Both the position numbers and the translations under genes were made by a program. Shown piece after piece: positions 17,700 to 26,185 of a stretch of DNA of 64,000 nucleotides. Source of the stretch: Sphingobium psychrophilum (GTDB taxonomy: Bacteria; Pseudomonadota; Alphaproteobacteria; Sphingomonadales; Sphingomonadaceae); contig NZ_JABBFV010000005.1 of assembly GCF_012927105.1 (NCBI RefSeq), forward strand, positions 221,059 through 285,058, given 5' to 3'. The notes under the pieces are model-generated. The model was not told the origin of the DNA, searched no databases, and saw only the letters and a list, made by a program, of their open reading frames with translations. Every line of letters begins with the position of its first letter. Within the stretch, counting starts at the first letter, position 1.

Positions 17700-18173
17700 T
17701 CAATCTTCGAGCAGGGCGCGCAACATCCACGCCGACTGCTCATGCACGCCGATCCGCTGGGTCAGGAGGTCGGCTGTAGGTTCGTCGCTGGCGGCCTCGA
17801 CCACTGCATAGAGGCCTCGCGCGGTTCGCGCCGTCGCTTCATGGCCTTGCGCCAGGATGGCGACCATCTCGAGCGCCTTGGGGGGCGTCGCCGGAGCGTC
17901 GGGAAGCGAACTCAGCTTGGCATATTGGCCGTAGGAGCCCGGGGCGGGATGGCCCAGTGACCGGATGCGCTCGGCGATCGGGTCCACCGCATTCCACAGT
18001 TCGGTATATTGCGCCATGAACATCGTGTGCAGGCTGTTGAACATCGGCCCGGTGACGTTCCAGTGGAAATTATGCGTGGTCAGGTACAGCGTATAGGTGT
18101 CCGCGAGCAGGTGGCTGAGGCCGTCGCTGATCGCTGCACGATCCGTATCACTGATGCCGATGTTGAGGCTCAT
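17700..18173 (-). CDS. dps: Dps ferritin-like DNA-protection protein
   Basis: A 157-residue Dps protein that stores iron, consumes peroxide and binds DNA. The family signature THNFHWNVTGPMFNSLH gives ferroxidase ligands His37 and His49, and Asp64 and Glu68 are in DPIAERI. The acidic residue normally four after the second histidine is Met53 here, which may weaken iron binding or mark a subfamily. It lies just downstream of the cyd operon on the same strand, with about 50 bases between. Expression under oxidative or stationary stress is expected from the family. Confidence 0.94.
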   Translation of the reverse strand: MSLNIGISDTDRAAISDGLSHLLADTYTLYLTTHNFHWNVTGPMFNSLHTMFMAQYTELWNAVDPIAERIRSLGHPAPGSYGQYAKLSSLPDAPATPPKALEMVAILAQGHEATARTARGLYAVVEAASDEPTADLLTQRIGVHEQSAWMLRALLED

Positions 18174-18223
18174 GGCTGTCTTCCAATCTTCACTGGGAAT
18201 GTTGTTCGTGGGTCTTGCCCACG

Positions 18224-18334
18224 CTAAAGCGTCATGTCTTCGTCTGGGTCGGTATGGAATTCATGCCAGAGCCCGTTGAGGATGCCGAAGGCGACGGCCA
18301 GGCCAAGGCCCAATACCCAAGTAAAATACCACAT
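18224..18334 (-). CDS. cydX: Cytochrome bd accessory subunit CydX
   Basis: A 36-residue single-helix protein (MWYFTWVLGLGLAVAFGILN then an acidic tail) with the CydX signature W-Y-F-T-W and NGLWHE. It stabilises the haem site of cytochrome bd oxidase in the inner membrane. It starts 17 bases after the cydB stop, on the same strand, and completes the cydABX operon. Confidence 0.92.
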   Translation of the reverse strand: MWYFTWVLGLGLAVAFGILNGLWHEFHTDPDEDMTL

Positions 18335-18351
18335 GGTCGATGTCCTCGAGA

Positions 18352-19500
18352 TCAGTAGAAGTCCGGGTTGGTGCCGACGTCCTTGAGCGTGATGCGCCCG
18401 AACAGCACCTTGTAGACCCAAGCGGAGTAGAGCAGCACGACCGGCAGGAAGACCAGCGTGACCAGCAGCATGACGAACAGCGTCAAATGGCTGGAGGATG
18501 CGTTCCAGACGGTCAGGCTGGAGGCCGGGTCGATCGAGCTGGGCAGGATGAAGGGGAACATCGATAGGCCCACCGTGGCGATGATGCCGAGCGTGCCGAG
18601 CGACGAGCCGCCGAACGCCAGCGCTTCGCGGCCGGTCCGGATCCCAGCCAGCGCAATCAGCGGGCCTGCAAAACCAAGCACCGGCGCGACCAGCATCCAG
18701 GGATGGAGGGTGTAATTGCTCATCCATGCGCCGGGCGCGGCAATCATGGTCATCAGATGCGGGTTGGAGGGGCCCATCGGGTCCACCACGCCTGTCATGC
18801 GGAATCCCATGCCGCCGCGCGCCACCATTAAGCCCCCGATGGCAAAGAGCAGGATCGAAAGGATTGCCGCGATCTGCCCGAAACGCCGGGCACGGTCATG
18901 AACTGTGCCGCGTTCGATTTTGATCGCCAGCCAGCTTGCGCCATGCAGGACCAGCATCGCGACCGAGAGCAGGCCGGCCAGCAGCGAGAACGGGTGGAAC
19001 AGGCCCAGCAGCGAGCCCTCATAGAAGGAGCGCAGGTCGCCATCCAGACGGAAAGGGATGCCGGTCAGCACATTGCCCACGGCCACGCCGAAGACCAAAG
19101 CCGGCACGAACCCGCCAACGAACAGCGCCCAATCCCACCGGCTGCGCCATGCCGCGTCGGGCCTCTTCGAGCGATATTTGAAGCCGACGGGGCGCAGGAT
19201 CAGCGCGGCGAGCACCAGGAACATGGCAAGGTAGAAGCCGGAAAAGCTCACCGCATAGACGAACGGCCAGGCCGCGAAGATCGCGCCGCCACCCAGAATG
19301 AACCACACCTGGTTGCCCTCCCAGGTCGCGCCGATGGAGTTGATGACCATGCGCCGCTCCGCGTCGGTTTTGGCGACGAAGGGCAGCAGGGCGGCGACGC
19401 CGAGATCGAACCCGTCCGTCAAGGCGAAGCCGATCAGCAATAGGCCCATCAGAGCCCACCAGATCAGGCGGAGGGTTTCATAGTCGATGGGAGGCACCAT
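18352..19500 (-). CDS. cydB: Cytochrome bd ubiquinol oxidase subunit II
   Basis: A 382-residue inner-membrane subunit with eight or more helices. The N-terminal LIWWALMGLLLIGFALTDGFDLG and WEGNQVWFILGGGAIFAAWP are typical of CydB, which pairs with CydA in the bd oxidase. AAGGAGAGCGATC precedes the ATG at 19500, eleven bases after cydA. The C-terminal end (LYSAWVYKVLFGRITL) is the normal end of the family. The oxidase reduces oxygen to water at low oxygen tension and resists sulfide and cyanide in many bacteria, which fits the nearby sulfide module. Confidence 0.96.
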   Translation of the reverse strand: MVPPIDYETLRLIWWALMGLLLIGFALTDGFDLGVAALLPFVAKTDAERRMVINSIGATWEGNQVWFILGGGAIFAAWPFVYAVSFSGFYLAMFLVLAALILRPVGFKYRSKRPDAAWRSRWDWALFVGGFVPALVFGVAVGNVLTGIPFRLDGDLRSFYEGSLLGLFHPFSLLAGLLSVAMLVLHGASWLAIKIERGTVHDRARRFGQIAAILSILLFAIGGLMVARGGMGFRMTGVVDPMGPSNPHLMTMIAAPGAWMSNYTLHPWMLVAPVLGFAGPLIALAGIRTGREALAFGGSSLGTLGIIATVGLSMFPFILPSSIDPASSLTVWNASSSHLTLFVMLLVTLVFLPVVLLYSAWVYKVLFGRITLKDVGTNPDFY

Positions 19501-19511
19501 GATCGCTCTCC

Positions 19512-21104
19512 TTATTCAGCGGGCAGCGGCGTGTAGCCGTGCCCCGCTACAGCAGCATCGGATTGCTCATTTTCATGGTCGAGCGGTCCCTTGCGGATCG
19601 CCGCCAGCATGAGCCGCACCTCGATCATCGCCAGCGTGCCATAGAGCAGCGTGAACCCGATGATCGTCGTCCAGAGTTGGCCGACCGTCAGGCTGGAAGC
19701 GCCCAGGAAAGTCGGCAGCACACCCTCGATCGCCCAAGGCTGGCGTCCGATCTCTGCAAGCACCCAGCCGAACTCGGCGGCGAGCCAGGGAAGCGGAATG
19801 ATCCAGACCGCAGCCCGCATGAACAGGCGGCAGAAGCCGTTGACGCATCCAAAGCGCCGGATCGAGGCCATGTAGAAGGCGGCGCCGAAGAAGGCGATGA
19901 AGAAGAAACCAAGGCCGGCCATCACCCGGAACACCCAGAACATGACGGGCACGTTTGGCACCGTGGACCATGCGGCCTGGACGACCTGGTCCGGCGTGGC
20001 ATTGCGCGGATCGGCGACAAAGCGCTTGAGCAGCATGGCATAGCCGAGATCGAGCTTGTGCCGCTCGAACTGCTCGCGCGCGACCATGTCGGTGCGATTG
20101 ACCTTCAGCTTCTCGACCGCGTCATAGGCCTGGATGCCATTTTCGATCCGGCCCTGCGCCTTGGCGACAAGTTCCGTGATACCCTCAACCTGGCCGGTCA
20201 GGCTGCGCGTCGAGATCAGGCCCAGCACATAGGGGATCTTGATCTCATAGCGTGTGTCGCGCCCTTCGAGGCTGGGTATGCCGAAGATGGCGATGCCGGC
20301 AGGCGCGGGTTCGGTGTGCCACATGGCCTCGAGCGAGGCCAATTTCATCTTCTGGTTGTCCGTAAGTGCGTAGCCAGACTCATCGCCCAGCACGACGACC
20401 GAGAGCGACGATGCAAGACCGAAAGCGGCGGCGACGGTGAAGGAGCGCTTGGCGACGGCGACCCATTTGCCTTTCAGCAGATACCAGGCCGAAACCCCGA
20501 GCACGAAGACCGACGCCGTTACATAGCCGGCGCTTACCGTGTGAACGAACTTCGCCTGCGCCACCGGATTGAACAGCACCGCCATGAAGTCGGTTACTTC
20601 CATGCGCATCGTGTCCGGGTTGAAGCGCGAGCCGACCGGATGCTGCATCCAGCCATTGGCGATCAGGATCCACAGCGCGGAAAGATTCGATCCGAGCGCC
20701 ACCATGAAGGTGGTGAAGAGGTGCTGGCGCTTCGACAGCTTGTCCCAGCCGAAGAACATCAGGCCCACAAAGGTGGCTTCGAGGAAGAAGGCCATTAGGC
20801 CTTCGATCGCCAGCGGCGTACCAAAGATATCGCCGACATAATGGGAGAAATAGGACCAATTGGTGCCGAACTCGAATTCCATGGTGAGGCCCGTGGCGAC
20901 GCCGAGTACGAAGTTGATCCCGAACAGCTTGGCCCAGAAACGAGTGACCGTCCGCCAGATTGGCCGGCCGGTCATCACATAGATGCTCTCCATGATCACC
21001 AGCATGAAGGACAAGCCGAGCGTCAGCGGCACGAACAGGAAGTGATAGAGCGCGGTCAGCGCAAACTGCAGGCGCGAAAGCTCGATTACTGCCATATCCA
21101 CCAT
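19512..21104 (-). CDS. cydA: Cytochrome bd ubiquinol oxidase subunit I
   Basis: A 530-residue haem-bearing subunit with nine helices. His21 (LTALYHFLFVPLTLG) corresponds to the haem b595 ligand His19 of E. coli. The quinol-binding Q loop lies around residues 230-320 and includes KMKLASLEAMWHTEP. The length matches the long or intermediate Q-loop type of proteobacteria. The ATG at 21104 has GGAG nine bases upstream. It is the first gene of cydABX and is divergent from cydDC across 115 bases, where TTGATTA (21162-21168) resembles a half-site seen in the other redox promoters of the window. Confidence 0.97.
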   Translation of the reverse strand: MVDMAVIELSRLQFALTALYHFLFVPLTLGLSFMLVIMESIYVMTGRPIWRTVTRFWAKLFGINFVLGVATGLTMEFEFGTNWSYFSHYVGDIFGTPLAIEGLMAFFLEATFVGLMFFGWDKLSKRQHLFTTFMVALGSNLSALWILIANGWMQHPVGSRFNPDTMRMEVTDFMAVLFNPVAQAKFVHTVSAGYVTASVFVLGVSAWYLLKGKWVAVAKRSFTVAAAFGLASSLSVVVLGDESGYALTDNQKMKLASLEAMWHTEPAPAGIAIFGIPSLEGRDTRYEIKIPYVLGLISTRSLTGQVEGITELVAKAQGRIENGIQAYDAVEKLKVNRTDMVAREQFERHKLDLGYAMLLKRFVADPRNATPDQVVQAAWSTVPNVPVMFWVFRVMAGLGFFFIAFFGAAFYMASIRRFGCVNGFCRLFMRAAVWIIPLPWLAAEFGWVLAEIGRQPWAIEGVLPTFLGASSLTVGQLWTTIIGFTLLYGTLAMIEVRLMLAAIRKGPLDHENEQSDAAVAGHGYTPLPAE

Positions 21105-21219
21105 TGGCGGAACTCCTGTGCGGTCGGTTGCGGCATCCTGCCCACCGAGTCAGTCGCGATATTGATTAGTCATTAGGCGTAAGTATGTATATGAACAAGC
21201 ACCCTTTGGTGCGAAACTG

Positions 21220-22791
21220 ATGCGAACGAGGCGCGCTTCCCTGTTATGGCTGGTGGACGGAGTGTTGGCCGTCTGTGTGGCCGCAGCAGTCGCTATCGCC
21301 ATTTCGACGCGGGCCGGAAATCGTGAACATTACGTAGTCGCGCTCCTCCTGCTCGCCGCCGCTGCCGCAACGCGCGCAGCTCTCCAGATAACGGCCTTCT
21401 CTCAGGGGCACCGGGACGCGGCTCGTGCAAAGCGCGCATGGCGATCGCCTGCATTCGGCGCGGTGCTGCGCGCTGCTGCCGGCTCGCGACGGATGCTCGG
21501 GGAGCAGGTCGCCGATGCTATCGACCGGATAGAGGACATTGACGGCTATCATGCGCGCTTCTTACCGTTGCGTTTTGCGGCGGTGGCGACGCCCTTGCTG
21601 ATCGCGGCATCCGCAGCGCTGGCGAGTTGGATTGCAGCGGCCATTCTCCTGGCGACGCTGATCCCCTTTGCCCTGGGCATGGCGCTGGCGGGATCCGTGG
21701 CGAGCCGGGCAGCCGCTCGGCAGCTCGACGTACTGGGGCGGCTCTCGGGACTGTTTATCGATCGCATCAGGGCGCTCCCCTTGATCCTTGGCTTTGGCGC
21801 GCAGGATCGGATTACGCGCCAGCTTGCCGAGGCGACACAGGAGGTCGCCCGGCGCACCGTCGCGGTTCTGCGCATCGCCTTTCTCTCCGGGGCGATCATC
21901 GAGTTCTTTGCCGCGCTGTCGGTTGCAATGGTCGCGGTCTATTGCGGTTTCAATCTGCTCGGGCTGCTGCCCTTTCCCGTGCCCGAGACGCTCGACCTGA
22001 GCCGCGCCCTCTATGTCCTCATCCTTGCGCCTGAATTCTATCTGCCGATGCGCCGCCTAGCCGCAGCCTATCACGACAAGCAGGTCGGCGAGGCGGCGAT
22101 CGAGCGTCTGGCCGCCCTGACTCCGGGGACGGTGGTCGCCACGTCGCCGGCCCATATGCTGGCGGCTCCGCCCGCCATCAGGTTCAAGTCAGTCGTTATC
22201 GATTATGGCGAACGAAGAGTGGGACCGATTTCGATGCACATTGCCGGTTGCTGCGTGACGGCGCTCTCGGGTCCGACCGGAACGGGCAAGTCGAGCCTGC
22301 TCCACGCGCTGTTGGGGCTGGCGCCGGTGGTCGCTGGCGATATTCTTCTCGACGGACGCCCACTCTCGCCGGAGGCGCTTCGCGGGGAGGTCAGCTGGGC
22401 CGGTCAGGCGACGGCGCTCGTGCCGGGAAGCCTAGCCGACAATATCCGCCTCGCACGTCCCCATGCGAGCGACGCGGAGGTCGAGGATGTCGCACGGCGC
22501 GCGGGACTGATCGAGGTCGCGCAGACCCGAAGGGCGGGCCTTGCAACCCTCATCGGCCCACGCGGATCGGGCCTCTCGGGCGGCGAGCGCCGGCGCGTCG
22601 GCATTGCCCGGGCGATGCTCCGCGACGCCCCGCTGTGGCTCCTCGACGAACCCACCGCCGATCTCGACGAAGGCTCCGCGATGGAACTGGCCCGGCACAT
22701 AGTCGAGGCGGGCAGGGGGCGCACGGTTCTCCTCGTCACCCATAGCGCCGCGATCGCCGCATTGGCCGATCATCGCGTGGTGATCTCATGA
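21220..22791 (+). CDS. cydD: CydD, thiol exporter/assembly ABC subunit
   Basis: A 523-residue fused membrane-ATPase ABC half-transporter. Six predicted helices precede a nucleotide-binding domain with Walker A (SGPTGTGKSSL), signature (GLSGGERRRVGIARAM) and Walker B (PLWLLDEPTADLD). With CydC it exports glutathione and cysteine and is needed for cytochrome bd assembly. It is encoded divergently from cydABX and overlaps cydC by four bases. The protein is a little shorter than the usual 550-590 residues but all motifs are intact. Confidence 0.93.
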   Translation: MRTRRASLLWLVDGVLAVCVAAAVAIAISTRAGNREHYVVALLLLAAAAATRAALQITAFSQGHRDAARAKRAWRSPAFGAVLRAAAGSRRMLGEQVADAIDRIEDIDGYHARFLPLRFAAVATPLLIAASAALASWIAAAILLATLIPFALGMALAGSVASRAAARQLDVLGRLSGLFIDRIRALPLILGFGAQDRITRQLAEATQEVARRTVAVLRIAFLSGAIIEFFAALSVAMVAVYCGFNLLGLLPFPVPETLDLSRALYVLILAPEFYLPMRRLAAAYHDKQVGEAAIERLAALTPGTVVATSPAHMLAAPPAIRFKSVVIDYGERRVGPISMHIAGCCVTALSGPTGTGKSSLLHALLGLAPVVAGDILLDGRPLSPEALRGEVSWAGQATALVPGSLADNIRLARPHASDAEVEDVARRAGLIEVAQTRRAGLATLIGPRGSGLSGGERRRVGIARAMLRDAPLWLLDEPTADLDEGSAMELARHIVEAGRGRTVLLVTHSAAIAALADHRVVIS

Positions 22792-24380
22792 ATCGCGAAC
22801 TGGCGGCGCTCCTGGCGGATGTGTCAAAGCCACAGCAGCGTGCAAGCCGCGTCGCGCTGTGTTGCGCGGCGACTGCCGCGACCGCGGCGATCTTGCTGCT
22901 GGGGCTTGCAGGCTGGTTCATCACCGCCGCGGCCCTTGCCGGGGCGGCGGGAATAGCCGCGATCCAGGCGTTCAACTATCTGATCCCCAGCGCCGCGATC
23001 CGCCTGCTCGCGATCGTACGGACCGTCACGCGCTACGGCGAAAGACTCTATGGGCACAAGGCTGCGCTGTTCGCTCTTGCTGCCCTCCGGGCCCGACTGT
23101 TCGGGCGCCTGATCAACGCGTCGTCGCCAGAATACACCCGGTCTGCTGGCGAGGCTGGCGCGTTGCTGCTGCAGGACGTTGACGCGCTCGAGGATCGCTT
23201 CGTCCGCGCGCCAGCCTATTTCGCCGGGATGTTCGGTGCAGCCACGGCGTTGGCGCTGGCGCTGCCCGCCGGACCGCACGCTTTTCTTGCGTTGTTCGTC
23301 ATCATGGCTGCGGGAGTCCTGGCCGCGCGATCGTTCGCCCGGCGTGTGCTGCCGCGCCGGGCGCTCGACATCCAGGAGCAGATCGCGCGGCTGAAGCAGG
23401 ATTTCGTCGAGTATGCAGCGGCGTCGCCCGAGATCGCCGCTTATGGATTTGGTCCCTCGATCGAGGCGCTGCTGGCGCGGCAGGCCGCCCGGCTCGATGA
23501 CGCCCGTGTCAGCTTCGCTCGGAATGAGGCGCTGCTCGGCGCGGGGGTATCCGCGCTGGGCGGCCTCGCCATTGCGACGATGATTGCCCTGTCGCAGGCA
23601 AGCCTTCCCCTCACCCTGCTTGCCGCCCTCGCAGCCGCAGGGGCGCTCGAAGCGCTCGGCGCCACGATCAGGTCCCTCGGCCGCGACGCCGTCGTCGCGG
23701 CAGGCCTGGAGCGGCTGGCGCAACTCGCCGGTATTCCTGGGCCCACGGCGGCGCCTGTCCCTTTGGTCGGTGAGAGCATTGCGCTGGGCGACGATCCGCG
23801 CTCGGTCATTCTTGCAAAGGGTGATCGGCTCGCGATCACGGGCCGGTCCGGGGCGGGCAAGACTAGTCTGCTGGAGTGTCTCGCCGGCTGGCGCACCACA
23901 GGTGGCCATAGCTTGCGGATCGATCAGCGGCCACTTGCCGAATGTCCGCCCGAGGCGCGACGGCGCCTATTCGCGCTCTCGCCGCAGGATGGAGGAATGA
24001 TCGCCGGCACCATTGCCGACAATTTGAGGCTGGCGCGGCCTGGCCTTGCAGACGAGGCCCTCTGGCACGCGCTCGGCATAGCCTGTCTGGCAGATGACGT
24101 TCGCGTCATGCCCGAGAGACTGTTGACCTGGATTGGCGACGGCGGTGCCCGCCTGTCGGGAGGACAGCGCAAACGGCTGTCCCTGGCGCGCGCACTGCTG
24201 GCTGGGCGACCCTGGCTGCTCCTCGACGAGCCGAGTGAGGGGCTTGATCCTGCCACGGAGGCGGCGCTCTGCGGCAACCTGGATTCCTGGCTGCGGGATA
24301 CTGGAAACGGACTGGTTCTGGTCACCCACCGTTCCGCGATGCTGCCACTTGCACATCGCTTCCTGGAGCTGCCCGATTAA
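22788..24380 (+). CDS. cydC: CydC, thiol exporter/assembly ABC subunit
   Basis: A 530-residue ABC half-transporter and the second half of CydDC. The membrane region is followed by Walker A (TGRSGAGKTSL), signature (RLSGGQRKRLSLARAL) and Walker B (PWLLLDEPSEGLD). Its ATG overlaps the cydD stop, so the two are co-translated. Its 3' end overlaps the 3' end of the convergent arsR gene by four bases. The partner order (D then C) and position beside cydABX support the assignment. Confidence 0.93.
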   Translation: MNRELAALLADVSKPQQRASRVALCCAATAATAAILLLGLAGWFITAAALAGAAGIAAIQAFNYLIPSAAIRLLAIVRTVTRYGERLYGHKAALFALAALRARLFGRLINASSPEYTRSAGEAGALLLQDVDALEDRFVRAPAYFAGMFGAATALALALPAGPHAFLALFVIMAAGVLAARSFARRVLPRRALDIQEQIARLKQDFVEYAAASPEIAAYGFGPSIEALLARQAARLDDARVSFARNEALLGAGVSALGGLAIATMIALSQASLPLTLLAALAAAGALEALGATIRSLGRDAVVAAGLERLAQLAGIPGPTAAPVPLVGESIALGDDPRSVILAKGDRLAITGRSGAGKTSLLECLAGWRTTGGHSLRIDQRPLAECPPEARRRLFALSPQDGGMIAGTIADNLRLARPGLADEALWHALGIACLADDVRVMPERLLTWIGDGGARLSGGQRKRLSLARALLAGRPWLLLDEPSEGLDPATEAALCGNLDSWLRDTGNGLVLVTHRSAMLPLAHRFLELPD

Positions 24381-24748
24381 AGGATCTTCGCGAACGTGGC
24401 CGCCGAACCGCGCGCGGGGATGGCCTTGATGGGTTCGGCTCCCGAGGTCTTCATCCCGGCCAGATCTGCCATGAAGGCGGCCGTGCCGGCCAGTGCCGTC
24501 GGCGCGAGGTCGTAATAGACCTGTTTTGCGGCGCGGCGCGTCCTGACGAGTTCCGCCTTGCGCAGGATCGCCAGCTGCTGCGAGAGACCGGGCTGGCCGA
24601 TCCCAGTCAATGCTTCGAGTTCGCCCACCGATTGCTCACCCCGTATGCGCAACGCGTCGATCAGCCTTAGCCGTGTTTCGTGGCCCAGGATGCGCATCAC
24701 CTCGGCAACTGTCTCCAGCTCGATTTCCGACAAGGGCTTAGCCGTCAC
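24377..24748 (-). CDS. ArsR-family repressor without sensor cysteines
   Basis: A 123-residue winged-helix protein close to BigR in its DNA-reading part (GIGQPGLSQQLAILRKAELV, then TRRAAKQVYYDL). It contains no cysteine at all: the BigR sensor cysteine after RLRLI is aspartate here and the C-terminal one is missing. The GTG start at 24748 overlaps the TGA of the upstream peroxiredoxin (GTGA), so the two are coupled. It probably represses its own operon and the divergent trxC through the palindrome at 25450-25474. How it senses a signal without cysteine is unclear. Confidence 0.87.
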   Translation of the reverse strand: MTAKPLSEIELETVAEVMRILGHETRLRLIDALRIRGEQSVGELEALTGIGQPGLSQQLAILRKAELVRTRRAAKQVYYDLAPTALAGTAAFMADLAGMKTSGAEPIKAIPARGSAATFAKIL

Positions 24749-25407
24749 GTCGATGCGTCCTTCCGATCGGGACGAGATCTGTGAAACCAGAGCGGATCGG
24801 CTGCGCCGGCAAGAAGCGCGGCCTGATCGGCATGGGGCGGCAAAAGCACATCGTCGCCCGGACGCCAGCCTTCGGGCGTCACTACATTATCGGCATCGAC
24901 CCGCTGCAACGCGGCAAGCACGCGCAGCATCTCATCAACCGACCGACCGACCGTCGCGGGATAGCAGATCATCGCTCGGATGATGCCATCGGGATCGATG
25001 AAATAGGTCGAGCGCATCGTCGCTGCGTCGGGGGAACGGTCCGAGATCATGCCATAGGCCCGGCCGATGATCAGCGAGGGATCCTCGACGATCGGAAAGG
25101 CGACCCTCACGTCGAAAGCATCGCGAATCGCCCTGATCCAGCCCAGATGCGCGTAAAGGCTATCGACAGACACCGCGAGCAGCTTGCAACCGAGCGCCTC
25201 GAACCGCTCTGACGCCCGTGAGAGCGCGACGAACTCGCTCGTACACACCGGCGTGAAATCCGCCGGATGCGAGAACAGTATCAGCCAGCGACCCCGGAAA
25301 TCCGACAGGCTGACCGTGCCCATCGTGCTACGCGCCTGGAAATTGGGTGCCGCGTCTCCGATCTGCAAGATATCTGGCGTCTGGGCGGTGGCCGTCGCAT
25401 CGTTCAT
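24745..25407 (-). CDS. 1-Cys peroxiredoxin (Prx6 type)
   Basis: A 220-residue peroxiredoxin. The peroxidatic motif PADFTPVCTSE gives Pro48, Thr52 and Cys55, and no resolving cysteine in the position of 2-Cys enzymes is present, although Cys75 and Cys158-type residues occur elsewhere. The Prx6-like C-terminal domain (VVTPEGWRPGDDVLLPP) is complete. It reduces peroxides using thiols. It is the first gene of an operon with the cysteine-less ArsR and is divergent from a thioredoxin, a likely electron donor. Confidence 0.93.
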   Translation of the reverse strand: MNDATATAQTPDILQIGDAAPNFQARSTMGTVSLSDFRGRWLILFSHPADFTPVCTSEFVALSRASERFEALGCKLLAVSVDSLYAHLGWIRAIRDAFDVRVAFPIVEDPSLIIGRAYGMISDRSPDAATMRSTYFIDPDGIIRAMICYPATVGRSVDEMLRVLAALQRVDADNVVTPEGWRPGDDVLLPPHADQAALLAGAADPLWFHRSRPDRKDAST

Positions 25408-25449
25408 TCACGTCTTCCGTTCCATAGCCATCTTGGCAATCGTGATCTC

Positions 25450-25474
25450 TTGATTACATAAGTCATGTAATCAA
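25450..25474. promoter_or_regulatory. Perfect inverted repeat between peroxiredoxin and trxC
   Basis: TTGATTACAT (25450-25459) and its exact complement ATGTAATCAA (25465-25474) are separated by AAGTC. It lies in the 90-base divergent region between the peroxiredoxin-arsR operon and trxC. It shares TGATTA/TAATCA half-sites with the sqr-rhodanese promoter. It is probably the operator of the coupled ArsR. Confidence 0.75.
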
Positions 25475-25497
25475 CTAAATGGCCGGAGTAAAGCCGC

Positions 25498-25953
25498 ATG
25501 ACAGCAATCCAGTCCGATCCGGCCCTTGTGGTGTGTCCGCGATGCGTTTCGGTTAATCGGGTTCCGGTGCGAAGACTTGACCAACATCCTCAGTGCGGCC
25601 GCTGCAAGCAGCCGCTCTTTCGGGGTGAGCCGATCGTCGCGGACTCGCACGCGTTTGCGCGCCACGTCGAAGCCGGCTCATTGCCGGTGCTGGTTGATTT
25701 CTGGGCGCCCTGGTGCGGGCCTTGCCGCGCGATGGCACCCGCCTTTGCCGCCGCTGCCCAGGAACTCGAGCCCGGCATGCGGTTGCTCAAGATTGATACC
25801 CAGGCAGAGGAGGCCGTTGCCGCGCGATTCGCCATCCGCTCCATTCCGACGATGATTCTCTTTGCCAATGGTCACGAAATCAAGCGCACGGCGGGTGCAA
25901 TGGATCGTCAGTCCATCATTGCCTGGGCAGATCGTAATCGCCCATCTTCCTGA
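25498..25953 (+). CDS. trxC: Thioredoxin 2 with zinc ribbon
   Basis: A 151-residue TrxC-type thioredoxin. The N-terminal zinc ribbon has Cys13, Cys16, Cys33 and Cys36; the thioredoxin active site is WCGPC with Cys73 and Cys76, and SIPTM supplies the cis-proline. It reduces protein disulfides and is often oxidative-stress induced. CCGGAG lies ahead of the ATG at 25498. It is divergent from a peroxiredoxin and its ArsR, with a perfect palindrome between, so it likely belongs to the same regulon. Confidence 0.95.
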   Translation: MTAIQSDPALVVCPRCVSVNRVPVRRLDQHPQCGRCKQPLFRGEPIVADSHAFARHVEAGSLPVLVDFWAPWCGPCRAMAPAFAAAAQELEPGMRLLKIDTQAEEAVAARFAIRSIPTMILFANGHEIKRTAGAMDRQSIIAWADRNRPSS

Positions 25954-26185
25954 GCGGTGAATTGGGGACCGAAGGGTAGCGTGCGGGAAGTTCAGCAAAA
26001 ATCTCCTGAAAGGGTTGGCCTTTGGCAGGGTCACTCAAGATACGCCCGTCGAAGGCTTGGCGTGAAGATCGGACCGAAGCGGCACTCGTGTTCCGACAGC
26101 GGCAACCGATTCATAACAGCGGACTGGCATTGCGCTGTCTGGATAGGCATGGCCGAGGGCGGACTCTGTCGGCTTCGCGGCTTGC

